A stretch of 64,000 nucleotides of DNA from Heterocephalus glaber (GCF_000247695.1 NW_004624743.1:11430170-11494169), one strand, 5' to 3'; shown: positions 11,346 to 23,332, counted from the first letter of the stretch. A program made the numbers and translations. The notes: generated by a model from the sequence alone, not told the origin.

Positions 11346-13786
11346 TTTTGCCATATATAGCCAAATATTTCCTCAATTTAACAACATCTATGTTGAATCA
11401 GTTCTAAAAACTGTTTGTGAATGATTTTGTGAATTGTTTAGTTTCTTTTTAATTTAAACAAAAGTAATTTAGAATAAACTGACTTTGGGAAAAATGCAGT
11501 TCAGCAAATAAATCAATTGCTGAAAATGTAAAATTCTAATATAATTTTGTGACTTGTTTTATCAAATTCATGACAGATATATGTGGGGGGTGTGTTTTGA
11601 AATTTTAAATTCAAGATATCATTCAAAACCATATGCTGTTTTGTGTTAGACATGAAATATACTTTCAGAAGTTCTCCCATCTAGCTCTCTGCCTTCTCAC
11701 TATGACGAATGTCTTTGATCAAGTTTTCTAGCTTCTCATACCTTATGCTAAAGCCATGCATCTTAATTGTACTATCTTTGAATATCAACAAATTCTACTC
11801 ATGTTCATCCTAAAATTTAGTATTTATAGAAAGTCAGCCTTTTAGGAATACCACCTTATGCTTCCAAGTAAAGCAGCCTTTAAAATAGCTATTGGAATTG
11901 AAGAATTAAGGATGAAAACTAAGTTCATATCCTTTACAAAAAGTCTTAAATTTATAGCTAATAAGAATTATAGAATTATGTATGTTTATATGAATATACT
12001 ATATGCATGCATACTCAGAGCCAAACACACACATACACACAGAGCTGCAAAGTATTTGATATATTGAGAAATCAATACATTTAATTGATTTCATTGATTT
12101 AAAGTGGTTCATTTATTACCTTATCAAAGTGTTTCTTGTCCTAAACATCAAACAAATTGACACTCTTTATGTTTAATGGACTATGTGACTAATTGTCTAC
12201 AATTAGTAACTTACATGATCTTTATACCTAGATCATTAGTTCAAAATCAATTTAAGATGCTACAGTTGAATGGTTACTTATTTTGAAAGTTATTCAATGC
12301 TCTACTTCAAGTTACAAATTTAGAACTTTCACTTATTTACACTCTTTTCTTAAGCACATATTTTCCTCCTAATCATCTTTGTGTGGCTCTATATTTTTCA
12401 TATCAATAGCTAAACAGAAAATAAACATGTAATCAATATGCCGATTCTATAATTTAAATTTCCAATTCCTTCCTTTAGAAAAATATTATCACAGAAGACT
12501 AAAGACCAACTTCTTTGCTTTTTAAACTGGAAGCAGGAATGTAAGCACAGAGCAGTTAGTTCTTTCAAAGAAGGAATTCTGTATCTGGAGAGTGGCTACA
12601 AGTAAAGTCTGGTAAAAGGTAACAAAATATGAGTGAGTCAGGAGAAGGAATAATCCTCCATTCTCAGGTAGATTGTAGCTTTGTACCTTTGAAAGACTGG
12701 TCACTTATTAAAATAGTATTATTTTACCTTTTCATTTTAGGATAAATCCAATTAGGTTAAGAAGCGTATATTTATGTAAATTCACAAGTATTTCCAACTC
12801 AGAAATAATGTAAATAATACCTGTTTTGTTTTCTAGTAGAAATTGACAGTAATCAATAGGAAAGTAAGAATACTTATTTTTTTATGGGAAACATGTACAT
12901 ATCAAAATTAATTTTGTGAAACATATAAAACATACATACATCAACAAATTTTTGGCCAAACTTAAACCACCATTCATGGTTGAAATCTCAGTCTTTCTAA
13001 TGATAACAAGAGAGAACACGAATGACACATTTATCCAGTCTGTCTTTGTGAACACACTAATGTGTTTTTCACATTTTAATCTGCTAGCCTATCTGGTAAA
13101 TTTTTATATTTCTAAAATAAATCCAATGTCAATGTATGAATGAGATTGGGATTCAACAGGCCTCAAATGTCTGTATGTAGCATTTGTATATAAGAAATTT
13201 GCTATGTACCATGGAAACCAGCTGCTTAATTTTTCTCTTTTTAAAAAAATTAACTTCCTGTTTACATACTGATGGGAAAAATTATCCTAGTAGGTGTTTG
13301 AACAGCTTGAGGTATGTTGACCTGGGGACCATTTTCCTATGAGCTAAGCACTTGGCATAGAGTTTAAATATTTCAGTAAGTGGATAGCAAATATCCTTTT
13401 AAGGTCTCCGATTTTTAATCCCCCTTTCTTTATAAACTGGTAACATATCAAAGATTTTAAAGATACGTTTGTTTTTCAAATGGAATGATTTTTAAAATAC
13501 GGCTCTCTAAATTTACATTGGCATTCTCCTCATTGCAGTCAATCTGTAAGCCCCATTGAAAATGCAATGGCACAATTTCATAGCACTAGTGGAGTCTTAA
13601 TTCTCGATGTTACAAAAAAAAGATATTAGTTTAGGCCCCAAGAGTAATTAAATTTAAAGAAAAATAAACTTAATAAGCACAAATTAAAAGGTTCACTCAA
13701 AGATTTTAATGTATGAATTCAAACTCTCATCTTTCCCTCACAGCATGGAATTTTAGTAAAAAAGATTTTCTGTCTCTTTCTTCAAT
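11346..13786. other. unassigned AT-rich sequence
   Basis: No gene is supported. There is a small AC/TACA microsatellite at about 12023-12042. Short frames (11858-12067, 12522-12704, 12916-13143) lack recognisable motifs. Confidence 0.4.
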
Positions 13787-13894
13787 TTAAAGTCATTTTT
13801 TTTTTGGTACTGGGGATTGAACTTGGGACCTTGCACTTGCGAGGCAGGGGCGGAACCTGTGAGCTAAATCCCCAGCCCTTAAAGTCATTTTTTA
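13787..13894 (-). mobile_element. ID-type SINE with TSD, antisense
   Basis: TTAAAGTCATTTTTT occurs at both edges (from 13787 and from 13879), a 15-bp target duplication. Between them is an antisense ID: a T-rich head (the A tail), GGTACTGGGGATTGAACTTG, CTTGCACTTGCGAGGCAGG, GAGCTAAATCCCCAGCCC. One internal stretch (GGGGCGGAACCTGTGAG) is altered relative to the other copies. It splits a spurious minus-strand frame (13782-14018). Confidence 0.9.
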
Positions 13895-14671
13895 AAGTAC
13901 ATAAAATGACCAAAGTAAATAAAAATATAAACATATATTTAAACTTTAATGGTGCACAACAGTCACTATAATAGTGAATAAACCAGTGCAATATAATAGA
14001 AGAAAACATCCTTAACACATTAAGAATGTTATTTTCGAAGCCTGTCCTACTAAGTTGGAGTCAGAAATTGTCAGATATATGCTCCTATGTGTGTGAAAAA
14101 ATACTTCTACATTTCTGTGTTGGCTTCATACATACCATAAAGTGGTAAATAAATGGTAGCACTGGTCCTGAAAAGAAGTGGGGAAAATGACCTGCTAAAT
14201 TATGTGAAGTCAAGAAAGATGGAGAATAGAAAAACAAATCTCTAGTGATGATGCAGCTACTTAATCTGTGCTTTCATGGAAGATCTGTATGTCCAGGGAC
14301 CCATTGGGATATTGACATGAACTCAGGCAACTGGTGCAAAGTCAGATTTTTGCCCATTTTGTTTTCTCTTACAATATGCTTTTATTCTTAGAACGATAGC
14401 AGGTCTACATTAAAACTTGGCACAAAATCCTTCAATCAGAAATGATTCCATTTTTCTTGTGAGCTGCAAAAATCTTTCTCACTTTCCCTACTGCTTTCCT
14501 ACTGGTGCTGTAACTATTTTGAAAATGTTCATTATCATTTAAGTAAAACTAAAGTGCTAAAGTGAACAAAAACAGTTACTGTGCTTAGGTCTCCTGGACT
14601 CTGATTACTGTACATACATTAATTCTCTATAGTATTTTTGCTTTTCAAGAAGGTTAGTGCATGAGTTTGAA
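13895..14671. other. unassigned AT-rich sequence
   Basis: No gene or repeat was recognised. Confidence 0.4.
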
Positions 14672-14979
14672 CAGGGATTGGCAAATTTCTCCTGCGAAAG
14701 ACACCAGAAAGTAAATATTTTAGACATTGTGGACCACAGCCCTTGTCACAGCTATTCAACTCTGATGCTGTAGTGCAAATCCAGCCAAAGAAATTTCCAG
14801 GAACAAATGAACTTGCCGGTGTTCTCATAAAACTATATATATGATTAGATTTCTTTTACATGTCACAAAATATTCTTATATTAACCTCTCAAAAATGTAA
14901 AAATGATTCTTAGATTGTAGGCCATACAAAAATAGGTGGCAACCTGAATTTGACCCATGGGCTAGTTTCCCCACCAATG
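14672..14979 (+). mobile_element. hAT-Charlie-type MITE
   Basis: It begins CAGGGATTGGCAAATTTCTC and ends CATGGGCTAGTTTCCCCACC, the imperfect inverted ends of a common mammalian hAT element (caggggtcggcaaact ... gggccatagtttgcc). Internal landmarks AGTAAATATTTTAGACATTG, TGTCACAAAATATTCTT and GCCATACAAAAATAGGTGGC occur in the expected order. Flanking 8-bp duplications are degenerate. A split copy in the other orientation lies at 47914-48600. Confidence 0.75.
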
Positions 14980-14999
14980 AGTAGAACACTGTAGTCTTA

Positions 15000-15284
15000 T
15001 AATGATGAAAAATAAGAAAAACTATTTCTGATATATTTTTACTCTTTTTATTAGGTATTTAGTTCTGAGGTAGGATAGAAGAAATAAACATAGGTAGAAA
15101 GGAGATGAAGAAAATCATAATTTTAAAATTGTACTTTTAAGAAAAATTGCAGCTTCAGGTCATAAAAGTTACTCAAGTTTACAATGCCATTTTCTGTTCA
15201 AAGAAACTCTCCTAAATCCTCAAGTCTTATAAACAATACAATAGACTGATCAATTACTTGTTTTTCTCTTGTAAAAAGGATCTT
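15000..15284. other. unassigned sequence
   Basis: No gene or repeat was recognised. Confidence 0.4.
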
Positions 15285-15412
15285 TTCTTTCCTTTTCTGG
15301 AGGCACTGTCCCTGAGCCAGGGCCTCACTGTGTAGCTCAGGCTGGCCTTGAATTTGCAGGGATCTTTCTGCACCCTCGGATTACAGGACTGTAACAGCCA
15401 GTCTGACTAAAA
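15285..15412 (-). mobile_element. B1 SINE, antisense
   Basis: The antisense B1 order is present: CAGGGCCTCACTGTGTAGCT, CAGGCTGGCCTTGAATTTGC, CACCCTCGGATTACAGGACT. It derives from 7SL RNA and belongs to the rodent B1 family. Moderately diverged. Confidence 0.8.
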
Positions 15413-16342
15413 ACAACCTTTCCATCTGAGAAAGGCCCTGCCTTTCACCAGTGAAATAGGCCCTCAACTTGTGAATGGACCTATAGAAAGGACCATCACC
15501 TCCCACTTGTAAATTGAATCTTGGTGTTTTGTAGCTTCACAAATTCTGCAGACTTCTACTCCAAAGACAAAAATTAACCCAGCTACTGACCATGAGTCTC
15601 CCTCTCTTGGTGCCTGAATTCCCTCTGAGGCTGTATTTGTTTTTGCCAACTAAATCTCCTCTGAATCTCCGCCTGACTAGTCCAGAGAATTCTTTTTCTG
15701 AGAGGATTCAGCAAACTTACTCTGTTGGTGAGATAAATTGAAGCCCTTCATCTGCAATTTGGTTCCTCCACAGGGGTAGTTCCACATGGATTTGCTTTTT
15801 CTAATTTATTCTTAATCTGTGTCACAATTCTGGCTGGCTTAACTCATAGTTCAAGAGAATCCTGACTAATGAAGAAGATAGCAATAATTTTCAATATAAA
15901 AATGTAAAATTTGCCTCAATCAAGTTTTCATAGACAAATTCATTGTGTTAAATAACTATCATTATGTTTATATAAAATTCCCCCCTGAAATGTATACACA
16001 CTTCAGCAGTTCACCATACTTATACATCCCTGGGAGCTAATGGCACCGCTTTGAGCACCTCTTGTAATCGTAGAGGTCAAATGCAACTTTTATTAAGCTC
16101 ATGATGTCTCAATAAATTTAGTATTAAAATATTCATACAAATTTTTCTTTCTCCGATGTATGCATTTTTTGTGGACTCTGTATACTTGACACAAAATAAC
16201 ATATTATTGGTAACTTTTATGTTAAATATGAAATCAAGACATTTTCTAGATGGCCCTGAATTTAGAAGAAACCTAGACCCCTAGCCATTAATGAGGCAAC
16301 ATAATTTTAATAGAGAACACATGTGGAAACTTGTTTCCGTGA
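15413..16342. other. unassigned sequence
   Basis: No gene is supported. The minus frame 15464-15649 has no recognisable motif. Confidence 0.4.
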
Positions 16343-16742
16343 TAATGGAAATTAAAACTGAATCAACAGCCTGAAATTACAAGCAAAGATTTTATTGAGA
16401 AGAAAATAGGAAAGAGGCTTTAGATTAAGAAGGGAAGTAGATGAGAAGGGACCCAAAAGAACAGAGACGACCCGAGTGGACAGTTTGTGGAAAAACATGG
16501 AACCACAGGGGTGAGTGAGCAGTGCGTGATTTTCCAGTGGTACATGAGTAGGGATTTTTTATTTTATGAGACTTCTTCCCAGTGATTTAGGGGATTTCTT
16601 TCCAGTGTAAGATTTGGATGAGTGGTTGTTTCTGTCCTAGGAGATATCATAGAGCCTCCTGGTTATTATAGTAAAGTAATTCTGGTGATGAGAGTAGGCA
16701 AAAGGGAGAGGGTACATTATACACATTATTAGCAAGAGGCAT
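16343..16742 (-). repeat. LTR-like direct repeat, copy A
   Basis: This segment is related along its length to 17113-17513, in the same orientation. Shared landmarks: ATGGAAATTAAAACTGA, AGGAAAGAGGCTTTAG versus GGGAAAGGACTTTAG, TTTAGGGGATTTCTTTCC versus TTTAGGGGATCTGCTCC, AGTGTAAGATTTGGATGAG versus AGTGTAAGATATGGATCAG, and ATTATTAGCAAGAGG versus ATTGTTAGCAAGGGA. The position of TTTATTG-type polyadenylation complements near the left end suggests an antisense LTR of an unidentified endogenous retrovirus-like family. No coding sequence. Confidence 0.5.
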
Positions 16743-17105
16743 GTGTTAGTTTTCCTGATCTCTGTGACACAATACTCAACACCCTCCATTTAAAAGAGGA
16801 GACTTTTCATGTGCCTCACCACTTCAGAGTAGTCAGTCCATGGATTGCTGGCTCCATGGTAGAAACATCATGGCAGAAAGGCGTGGTGGGGTAAAAATTC
16901 TTAGTTATTGGAAGCAAGGAAGCAAATCATGGGAAGAATGTCAGAGGAAATGGCCAGGGACCAGATCTAGACCCCAAGGTCACACTTTTACTGGGTTGAA
17001 TATTTCACTATTTGGTCAGTGGTCCCAGTAGTAAGATTTTCCATTTGAACTTCTAGGCTCATCTCAGGATTATTTGTCACTTTGATACAGGACATAAAAG
17101 GGAAG
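16743..17105 (-). mobile_element. MaLR LTR, antisense
   Basis: TTCCTGATCTCTGTGACACA, then CAGTCCATGGATTGCTGGC and ATCATGGCAGAAAGGCGTGG, follow the antisense 3' part of the MaLR LTR family also seen at 53500-53890 (minus) and 45990-46350 (plus). It occupies nearly all the space between the two LTR-like repeats. The frame 16840-17031 is LTR sequence. Confidence 0.65.
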
Positions 17106-17112
17106 TAGCAGC

Positions 17113-17513
17113 AGTGATGATGGAAATTAAAACTGAGGCAATGACAAATAAGCACAAGCCCAAGCTTTAATGGAACTTAGAAATAAAAGGAAGATGGGGA
17201 AAGGACTTTAGCTTAAAAAGCTAAGGGGGCCGAGCACTGAGATCAGAGTGGCCCATTCATGAAGAATGGGACTAACTTTTATGGCTCCATTGGGGTGGCC
17301 CTGGGTTGGTAACTACCATTGGATCATGAGTATGGCATTTTGGGAAACTTTTCTTCATGTTTTAGGGGATCTGCTCCTAGTGTAAGATATGGATCAGCTG
17401 TTATTTTTATCCTTGAAGACATTGTGTCTCAATGCTGTTCTGGGGAATATGGTCCTTGGAATGATAAGAGGTGATACACTCCATATATTGTTAGCAAGGG
17501 AAGATAGCAGGAA
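17113..17513 (-). repeat. LTR-like direct repeat, copy B
   Basis: Partner of the repeat at 16343-16742. Similarity begins at GTGATGATGGAAATTAAAAC and runs to about TTGTTAGCAAGGGAAGATAG. The open frame 17389-17691 starts inside this copy (at its TAAGATATGGATCAGC) and continues into flanking DNA. It shows no domain, so I do not call it a gene. Confidence 0.5.
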
Positions 17514-17910
17514 AGATTCTTTTCTCACTCTGAGTGGGGAACAGGTCATGGATTTGCACCAGAAAATTGCCCATCTTCTGTCCCATGAGGGCTACCTGTC
17601 TTATTTCAATTCTGTGTTTACATTTGATATTCTTTTTATATCAGATTTGAGAGACACTAATGAAAGTATTAAAAATTATATCCCTTGTTAGAAATAAGGG
17701 AAGGAGGTGGTTTTAAGCCAACAAAGCTAGAAAGCTGCTTCTGTGTTTATGACATTGGCTGAATAAATCAAGCTTAAATTTTCAGGAACGGTATTCTTGC
17801 TTTAAGTGTTTCTAGTAATAGAACTATTTCTAGGCAAACTCTCCTTAAGAGAGAGGCTGAGGTGAGCCATCAGTCCAGTAATTTACAAAGTCACCAGCAT
17901 TTTTTAAATA

Positions 17911-18273
17911 CAATGGACCCTTGAGTTACAACCGACCAGACATATGAAAAACTTGAGTTATGACTGGAATTTTAGTTTTAACTTATCACCAAAGTCTTGA
18001 GTTACAACCTGAATGCCTGCCACTGGTGCGTCCAGATGGTCTCAGATACAGATTTAACTCTTAAAGAGTTCTGGAAGGAACATTAAAACATTCTTTCCTG
18101 TGTGGGGTTAACTGAGGGATCCCAGGCAAATTTCTTTTTAAGGACACTGAGATCTGCCTGGAAGAAAGTGTGGCCAAAAATTATGCAGGAGCGAGACTGT
18201 GAAGGCAATTGACCAACTTGAGTTACAACCAGCCCTCAGGAACAACTTGAGTTCTGAAGTCAAGGGTCCAGTG
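17911..18273 (+). mobile_element. 363-bp TIR element with TA duplications
   Basis: The ends are inverted: CAATGGACCCTTGAGTTACA on the left, and CAAGGGTCCAGTG on the right, which reads CACTGGACCCTTG in complement. TA dinucleotides flank both ends (17909-17910 and 18274-18275), as expected for Tc1/mariner/pogo-superfamily insertion. The motif CTTGAGTTACAAC or near variants recurs inside both arms (about 17920, 17952, 17997, 18217, 18246), giving a fold-back structure. No transposase frame. The family name is not certain. Confidence 0.75.
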
Positions 18274-18389
18274 TATCTTAAACTTGCTTTGCAAAACTAA
18301 AAGCAAAGTGCGTCACTGTCAAGGCCTAGATCAACACATGCTCTTTCTAGTTTTCCTTTCTCGTAGCTCTTAGCATGTACTATACACCC

Positions 18390-18482
18390 AAGGAATTTAT
18401 TCTGGCAACCCTGGGGTTCAAACCAGCAACTCATGCAAGCTAGGCAAGCAATGTACCAGTGAGCTACACCCTCAGCCCTCAG
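18390..18482 (-). mobile_element. ID-type SINE, antisense, diverged
   Basis: The antisense ID order is recognisable: CCCTGGGGTTCAAACCAG (B box complement), CATGCAAGCTAGGCAAGCAA, CCAGTGAGCTACACCCTCAG. It is more diverged than the 35.9 and 45.2 kb copies. No T-rich head survives. Confidence 0.75.
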
Positions 18483-18609
18483 GAATATTCTTAAATAAAC
18501 AAATACCTATGCTGGACTCAGATGCTAGCTACAGAAACACATAGGTATTTGTCAAAATTAAAGACACGGGGCATCTTGTTCAAAGAGCAGAAAAATGTAC
18601 TCAAGGCAC

Positions 18610-19245
18610 TTAAATATAAAACTTCTTTCCTCCACAGCTTCTCTTTAGTCCTTTCCTACTGTTTCTTCTTTGATATTTTATGATGTTTCCCTGTGAGATG
18701 GGATAGCAGGGGCAGGTGAAAACACTCACAGACTCCCAGGAATCCATCCTGCTTAGCACACTGGTTCCTGGGACAACTGGCTCCTGGGACAACTGCCTGC
18801 TGGAATGACTGACTGTTAATCTTCCCTTCCCGTGGACCTGCTGCCCTGGTCTGTGGCAGACAACCAATGAACTCTTACAAGATTGCAGCTTCCACAATAT
18901 GTGGGAGGCAGCACCCAGACCAGGAAGGCCAGGCATCCTAAAAACTGGAGTGCTCATGGCTGACGCTCTCCTCACCTGGGTACTCAAGTCCCCTGCAGGG
19001 GTGAAGACCACTTTCCAATGCTGGTTGGGTGTCTAAGAATCCATTACTGGAAGGGAGAGAGCAGCAGAGGCACCGAGTTTCCACTGCTTGGTTCATTGTC
19101 CTTTGGAATTTTTTTACAAAAACAATATAAAAGGTAAAACCATAAGAATTTCAAGATAGACCCTGAGCACTGGGCTCTTCTGACAACAGGGGCCTCTGCA
19201 CTGCTTTTGACACATACCCAAGAAGTCAACCCTAGGGGCTAACTA
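18610..19245 (+). other. GC-richer block, possible LTR
   Basis: This block is GC-richer than its surroundings. A 15-bp near-tandem repeat lies near 18763-18794 (CTGG[T/C]TCCTGGGACAA twice). A TATA-like CAATATAAAAGGTAAAACC (about 19122-19140) is followed by a short CTG-rich leader. These features fit an old retroviral LTR in plus orientation, but no family is recognised. The minus-strand open frames (18610-19011, 133 codons; 19044-19229) show no domain, and the larger is low-complexity in character. Confidence 0.25.
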
Positions 19246-19269
19246 GTATTGAAGTCCCATCCTCCAGTA

Positions 19270-19450
19270 AACTAATTGAATCAGCCTACATTGCACTCAA
19301 GTCTCACAAAAGCTTTTTGAGGTACACACTATTCACGGCACCTATATTGTGCAGAGAGGAAACCCAGTTGCTTAGCACTGTGTGTGCAGATGTCTGAGTT
19401 CTTCTGAGATCTCGCCCTGAGATCCTCACTGCAAAACAGCCCAGTTTCTC
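19270..19450 (-). mobile_element. MIR-type SINE remnant, antisense
   Basis: TCTCACAAAAGCTTTTTGAG, GGTACACACTATTCACG, GCAGAGAGGAAACCCAGTTG and TTAGCACTGTGTG follow the antisense MIR core (ctcacaacaaccctatgaggtaggtactat ... gatgaggaaactgagg). It is an ancient mammalian repeat. Confidence 0.55.
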
Positions 19451-20289
19451 GTGCAGCATAACCACTTTGACATCCATCTCTGACTTTCTACTTGGACTCT
19501 GCCCATCTGAGGATTTTCCTCCTCCTCTGAAATAACCTTCATATGACCCTCTGGATCCTCATTGAAACTTACTGGTCACTTGATCGCTTAGGATATTACT
19601 TGAGACACAGCAAATACTCAGTAAAATTTATGTCACTATTCTCTTTAAATTCTGCTTCTTGTCTATCTAGATGTTCTTTTAAATGCATGCAAAGTGAGCT
19701 GTTTAAATTGATCATAGTTTGATGTGTGCTTTTATCAGGTATGTAGCACAGAAGAGGAACGAATATGTGATTTCAATCACAACAAAGAAGGTACTGAGAG
19801 TGTTTTTTAAGATGGCTAAGTCTTTAAAATGCTTTCCACCCTATCTATGAGATTCTTTATACACAGGTTCTACAATTTGGAAATCAATGAATATATATCT
19901 AATTTATATACTAATTGGAATGTAGACTTTAAAACCTAAAGTCCTCTTGAATATGCAGCTCTACAACAACTCTAGGAGACAGATATCTCAGTAACACCTA
20001 GATCAAGAATCCGAGACCCAAATTCTCATTCCTAATATCCCAGAGTTTGTGTGTGGTGGTCCAGCATCCTGACAGAGGGATCCTGATCCCAGATTTCTTT
20101 CTCTCAGCCACATGAGATTGTACATGATCAGACTTCTTTAATCCCTGTAAAATTAAGTCTATACAAGTTAGAATTAGAATTCCATATATGAATGGTTACA
20201 TATTAAAGAAAATAAGGCTAAAACCTAGGTTTCTCCTGATTTTCTTCATTGAATCCAAAGTACATGTTTAAGATGATATGACAATAAAA

Positions 20290-20402
20290 CTCAAATGGAA
20301 ATTATTTATTGAGCACCAGGTGTGATCTTGGTTTAGTCCAGATACTTAAGACACATCCGTGAAAAAACTCGACAAAGATCCCTGTTACTGAAGAGCTAAC
20401 AT
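20290..20402 (+). mobile_element. L2 remnant
   Basis: TTTATTGAGCACCAGGTGTG, TGAAAAAACTCGACAAAGAT, CCCTGTTACTGAAGAGCTAA and CATTCTAG follow the well-known L2 segment 'tttattgagcacctactatg ... acaaaatccctgccctcatggagcttacattctag'. Strand relative to the L2 consensus not resolved; given as read. Confidence 0.65.
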
Positions 20403-21239
20403 TCTAGCTAGTAATTTCAAATTTTCTTCAAATTATCTTCCCTCCATTGGGCAACTTTTTCAAAATTTATTTTTAATAATGGCAACTGATTGGCAAATAG
20501 ATTTGTTTTACTAAAGTGTTTTTATGTATAATGTCCAGTCAAATAAAATTCCACCCACATTTTTATCAACATCGTAATGTGGGGATTTTTATTCTCTTTT
20601 CTCTTTTTTCTTTTAATTTTCTTTCTGTCTATTTTTCACTGATGTCAGCCATTACACTTTAGCATCAGGAAAGGGAAAAGTAAGCAGCTGCCACACAAAT
20701 CCCAGTCTGGCCTCTACTGTGATCATAAGGTGTAGCTGTCTCTGAAATGGGACAGCAAACTGCGAATCATTCTCTTTTCCATTGCTGCCATTCTTAAAAG
20801 TTCTAAGATTAATCATCACTTTGTCCTAAAATTATTTCACTCATCCAGTCACTTTCAGAATCAACTACAATGTACACTTTAAGAGTACTGTCTTTTAATA
20901 CATACTTTACATAATATCTTTACACATTTTCTACATTAAAATAATATTTTAAAATAAAATAAAGTTCATATTTAAGTTATTGACATCCATTTTGCTTGGT
21001 TTTAAGATATAGGGATATTTATCATTTTGGAATGATTCAGACATCCTTTTTAATTCCCATGTAATAGAAAACTATCAGTGCAAAATAACCTATATGTGAA
21101 TTTCAAGAAAAAGTTTTAAATGAATTACACAAAAAATGGAAGTCAAAAATCAAGACATTTTAATTTTTATTTGGTGTAGCTAACTTTTTATATGACTTAA
21201 ATTTGAATTAAGGCAAAGAGCCAAAGGGGTCAGTGTATC
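20403..21239. other. unassigned AT-rich sequence
   Basis: No gene or repeat was recognised. Confidence 0.4.
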
Positions 21240-21430
21240 ATATTCAGCAGTTCATCTGTCTTGGAATCTGACAGACTAGTTTTGGATTCTGACTCTAAAA
21301 CTTTCTGGAAGGCTTCTCTGAGGATTCTGAATAAAATTTTTGAACTTCTTTTTAATCATATGGAAAAGAGGGATAGTGATAATCCATGTACATAAAGTAT
21401 TTGACATAGAGAAGTATTTATTCTATGGTA
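21240..21430 (+). mobile_element. MIR SINE
   Basis: TTGGAATCTGACAGACTAGT, TGGATTCTGACTCTAAAACT, TTCTCTGAGGATTC, CATATGGAAAAGAGGGATAG and ATAAAGTATTTGACATAG follow the MIR consensus in order (gagtctgacagacctgggttc ... ctcatctgtaaaatggggata ... aaagtgcttagcaca). The region is nearly full length. Confidence 0.75.
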
Positions 21431-23208
21431 GAAATAATCATAAAAGAGCTAGATTTAAGAAAGATGAAGAATCCCATAAAGACAAAAATGTTCAAGAAAT
21501 TAGTTTTTGTGTGATTATGGAATTTTGACTGAGAGGGCTCCGTAGAAGTAATAAACTGATTCAAACATGCTGAGAAATCTGGATATATTTAAAGAAGGGA
21601 ATCAGACTAGTTGTTATTGGAAAATCAAGTCCAGATCAAGTACTATTAGAGATTTTTGCATATTTTGTTTCAGATATTTCTCAAAATAAAATTGAGCCAC
21701 ACAGCAAAGAACTGAATAATAGAAGAAAAGACAACTTTAAAATCTCATAGGCCCTCTTGTGTCCATTATTGACCAACTATTAGTGGAGAAATAGGCAGTG
21801 CATTGCTGAAAAAAGGGACCAAAAGTTTTATTTTGGGGGCAAATCTGATTTTTGGAGTACAGTCTTACGTGATCAAGAAAAATGTACATTTTCACAATGT
21901 CTTCTATGTTGCTGTTGACACAAAGCTAATTTAATATTTATGTCTCTTGAATGGCCCTTGCCTTTGATATCAGAACAGTATTTACTGACTACAATTTTAC
22001 TGCAGCCCATTATATATACATATGTTCATAACAAACCCTCTGAAAGAAAAACAGTGGAGAGCTCAATATATTTCTTGAATAGCAGAGATTTTTACAAGGC
22101 ATCTATCCTAAAACCCATCCTAGGGATCATCATGTTTCAGGTATGGTTTATATCAATTTATAGACTTTTTAATGCAATTTCTCTTACCTACGTTTTTCTT
22201 TTATATCACTGACAATATTAAGTATTCTATTTTAATTTTGAAATCATAAAGAATATAATAAACTGAGAAAGTTGGACTCTGATGAAGTTGTATTTTATTA
22301 TGCAACGCTATTTTCTTAATATTTATATTACAATTTTATTGTGTAATTGTTTTTCATCAATATGTTCTATTGACTTCCTAAGCATTAGGAAACATACAAA
22401 GGATGGCTAGATTGTTTTTGTCTACATAGACTCCTTTAATTTCTGTGAACTTTGCTTTATATTCGGAAGTGATGAAAGACTATATTTTTTGCCTTTTCTT
22501 ATCTTTTTTTTACCAGTCTGAATCTAATACATGGAGATGTTTTCATTTTCTTTTGTCATCCATTATGGTTTATATCATTCTTTAAAAAATGAAATTCTGT
22601 AATTTAACTATTGTACCTCAAAGAACAATATACGTGTGGATCAAACAAGATAAATTTTTGAAAAGAATGAGTATTAGTTTTTACACTGCTCCAAATGTAT
22701 GTTTCATTTGGCTTTTAAAAGCCATGTTTCATAACTTATAAGACAAATCAACTGATCTTTGATTTTGTTGCATCCTTTACCCAAGTGTTCTGTGCTTGCA
22801 GAGAGACTGTGTGGAGTAACCAGGAAGACATGACTCATGACGACTTCAAGCATTCATGGAAGAAAATGAATGTGGTATTACATTTCCACCCATTTTCCAT
22901 CGGAAGACATTGAATATTGTATAAAGTCTCGCTCTTCAAGATAAGTGAAATTATCAGAAATGTATACATGATTGCAAAACTCCATTTGCCTTTATAATTT
23001 TGAACATGTAGCAATGGAATTGGGAATAAAAAGAAGAGGTCTGGTCCCATTCATAAACTTTCTCATCAGTTAACAACATGTCAAGGATGCTCTGGAGTAT
23101 TCTGAGTCTCGTCCATAGAATTTCTGGCACACTATTTCTGACAAAGACACAAGCAGAAGGCATGGAGATAACTCTATATGCAACATCATGAAGTGCTTTT
23201 TAAATTTT
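21431..23208. other. unassigned AT-rich sequence
   Basis: No gene is supported. The frames at 21940-22212 (plus) and 22835-23163 (minus) have no recognisable domain. Confidence 0.4.
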
Positions 23209-23332
23209 AGCTGGGGATCGTGGTGGACACCTGTAATCCCAGCACTCTAGGAGGCTGAGGCAGGCGGTTTGGAAGTTTGAGTCCAGCCTGGGCAATGTGG
23301 CAGTGTGGTGAGACCTTGTCTCAAAATACAAT
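23209..23332 (+). mobile_element. B1 SINE
   Basis: The B1 consensus order is clear: GGGGATCGTGGTGGACACCT, GTAATCCCAGCACTCTAGGA, GGCTGAGGCAGGCGG, GTTTGAGTCCAGCCTGGGCA, GTGAGACCTTGTCTCAAAAT. The A box and B box of the 7SL-derived pol III promoter lie in the first 80 bp. It is well preserved compared with the other B1 copies here. Confidence 0.92.

Noticed and set aside
17389..17691. 100-codon plus-strand protein
   Set aside because: It starts inside an LTR-like repeat and runs into flanking DNA without any domain.
18610..19011. 133-codon minus-strand protein
   Set aside because: No domain, no splice or promoter support on that strand, and it overlies a GC-richer LTR-like block where long frames arise easily.
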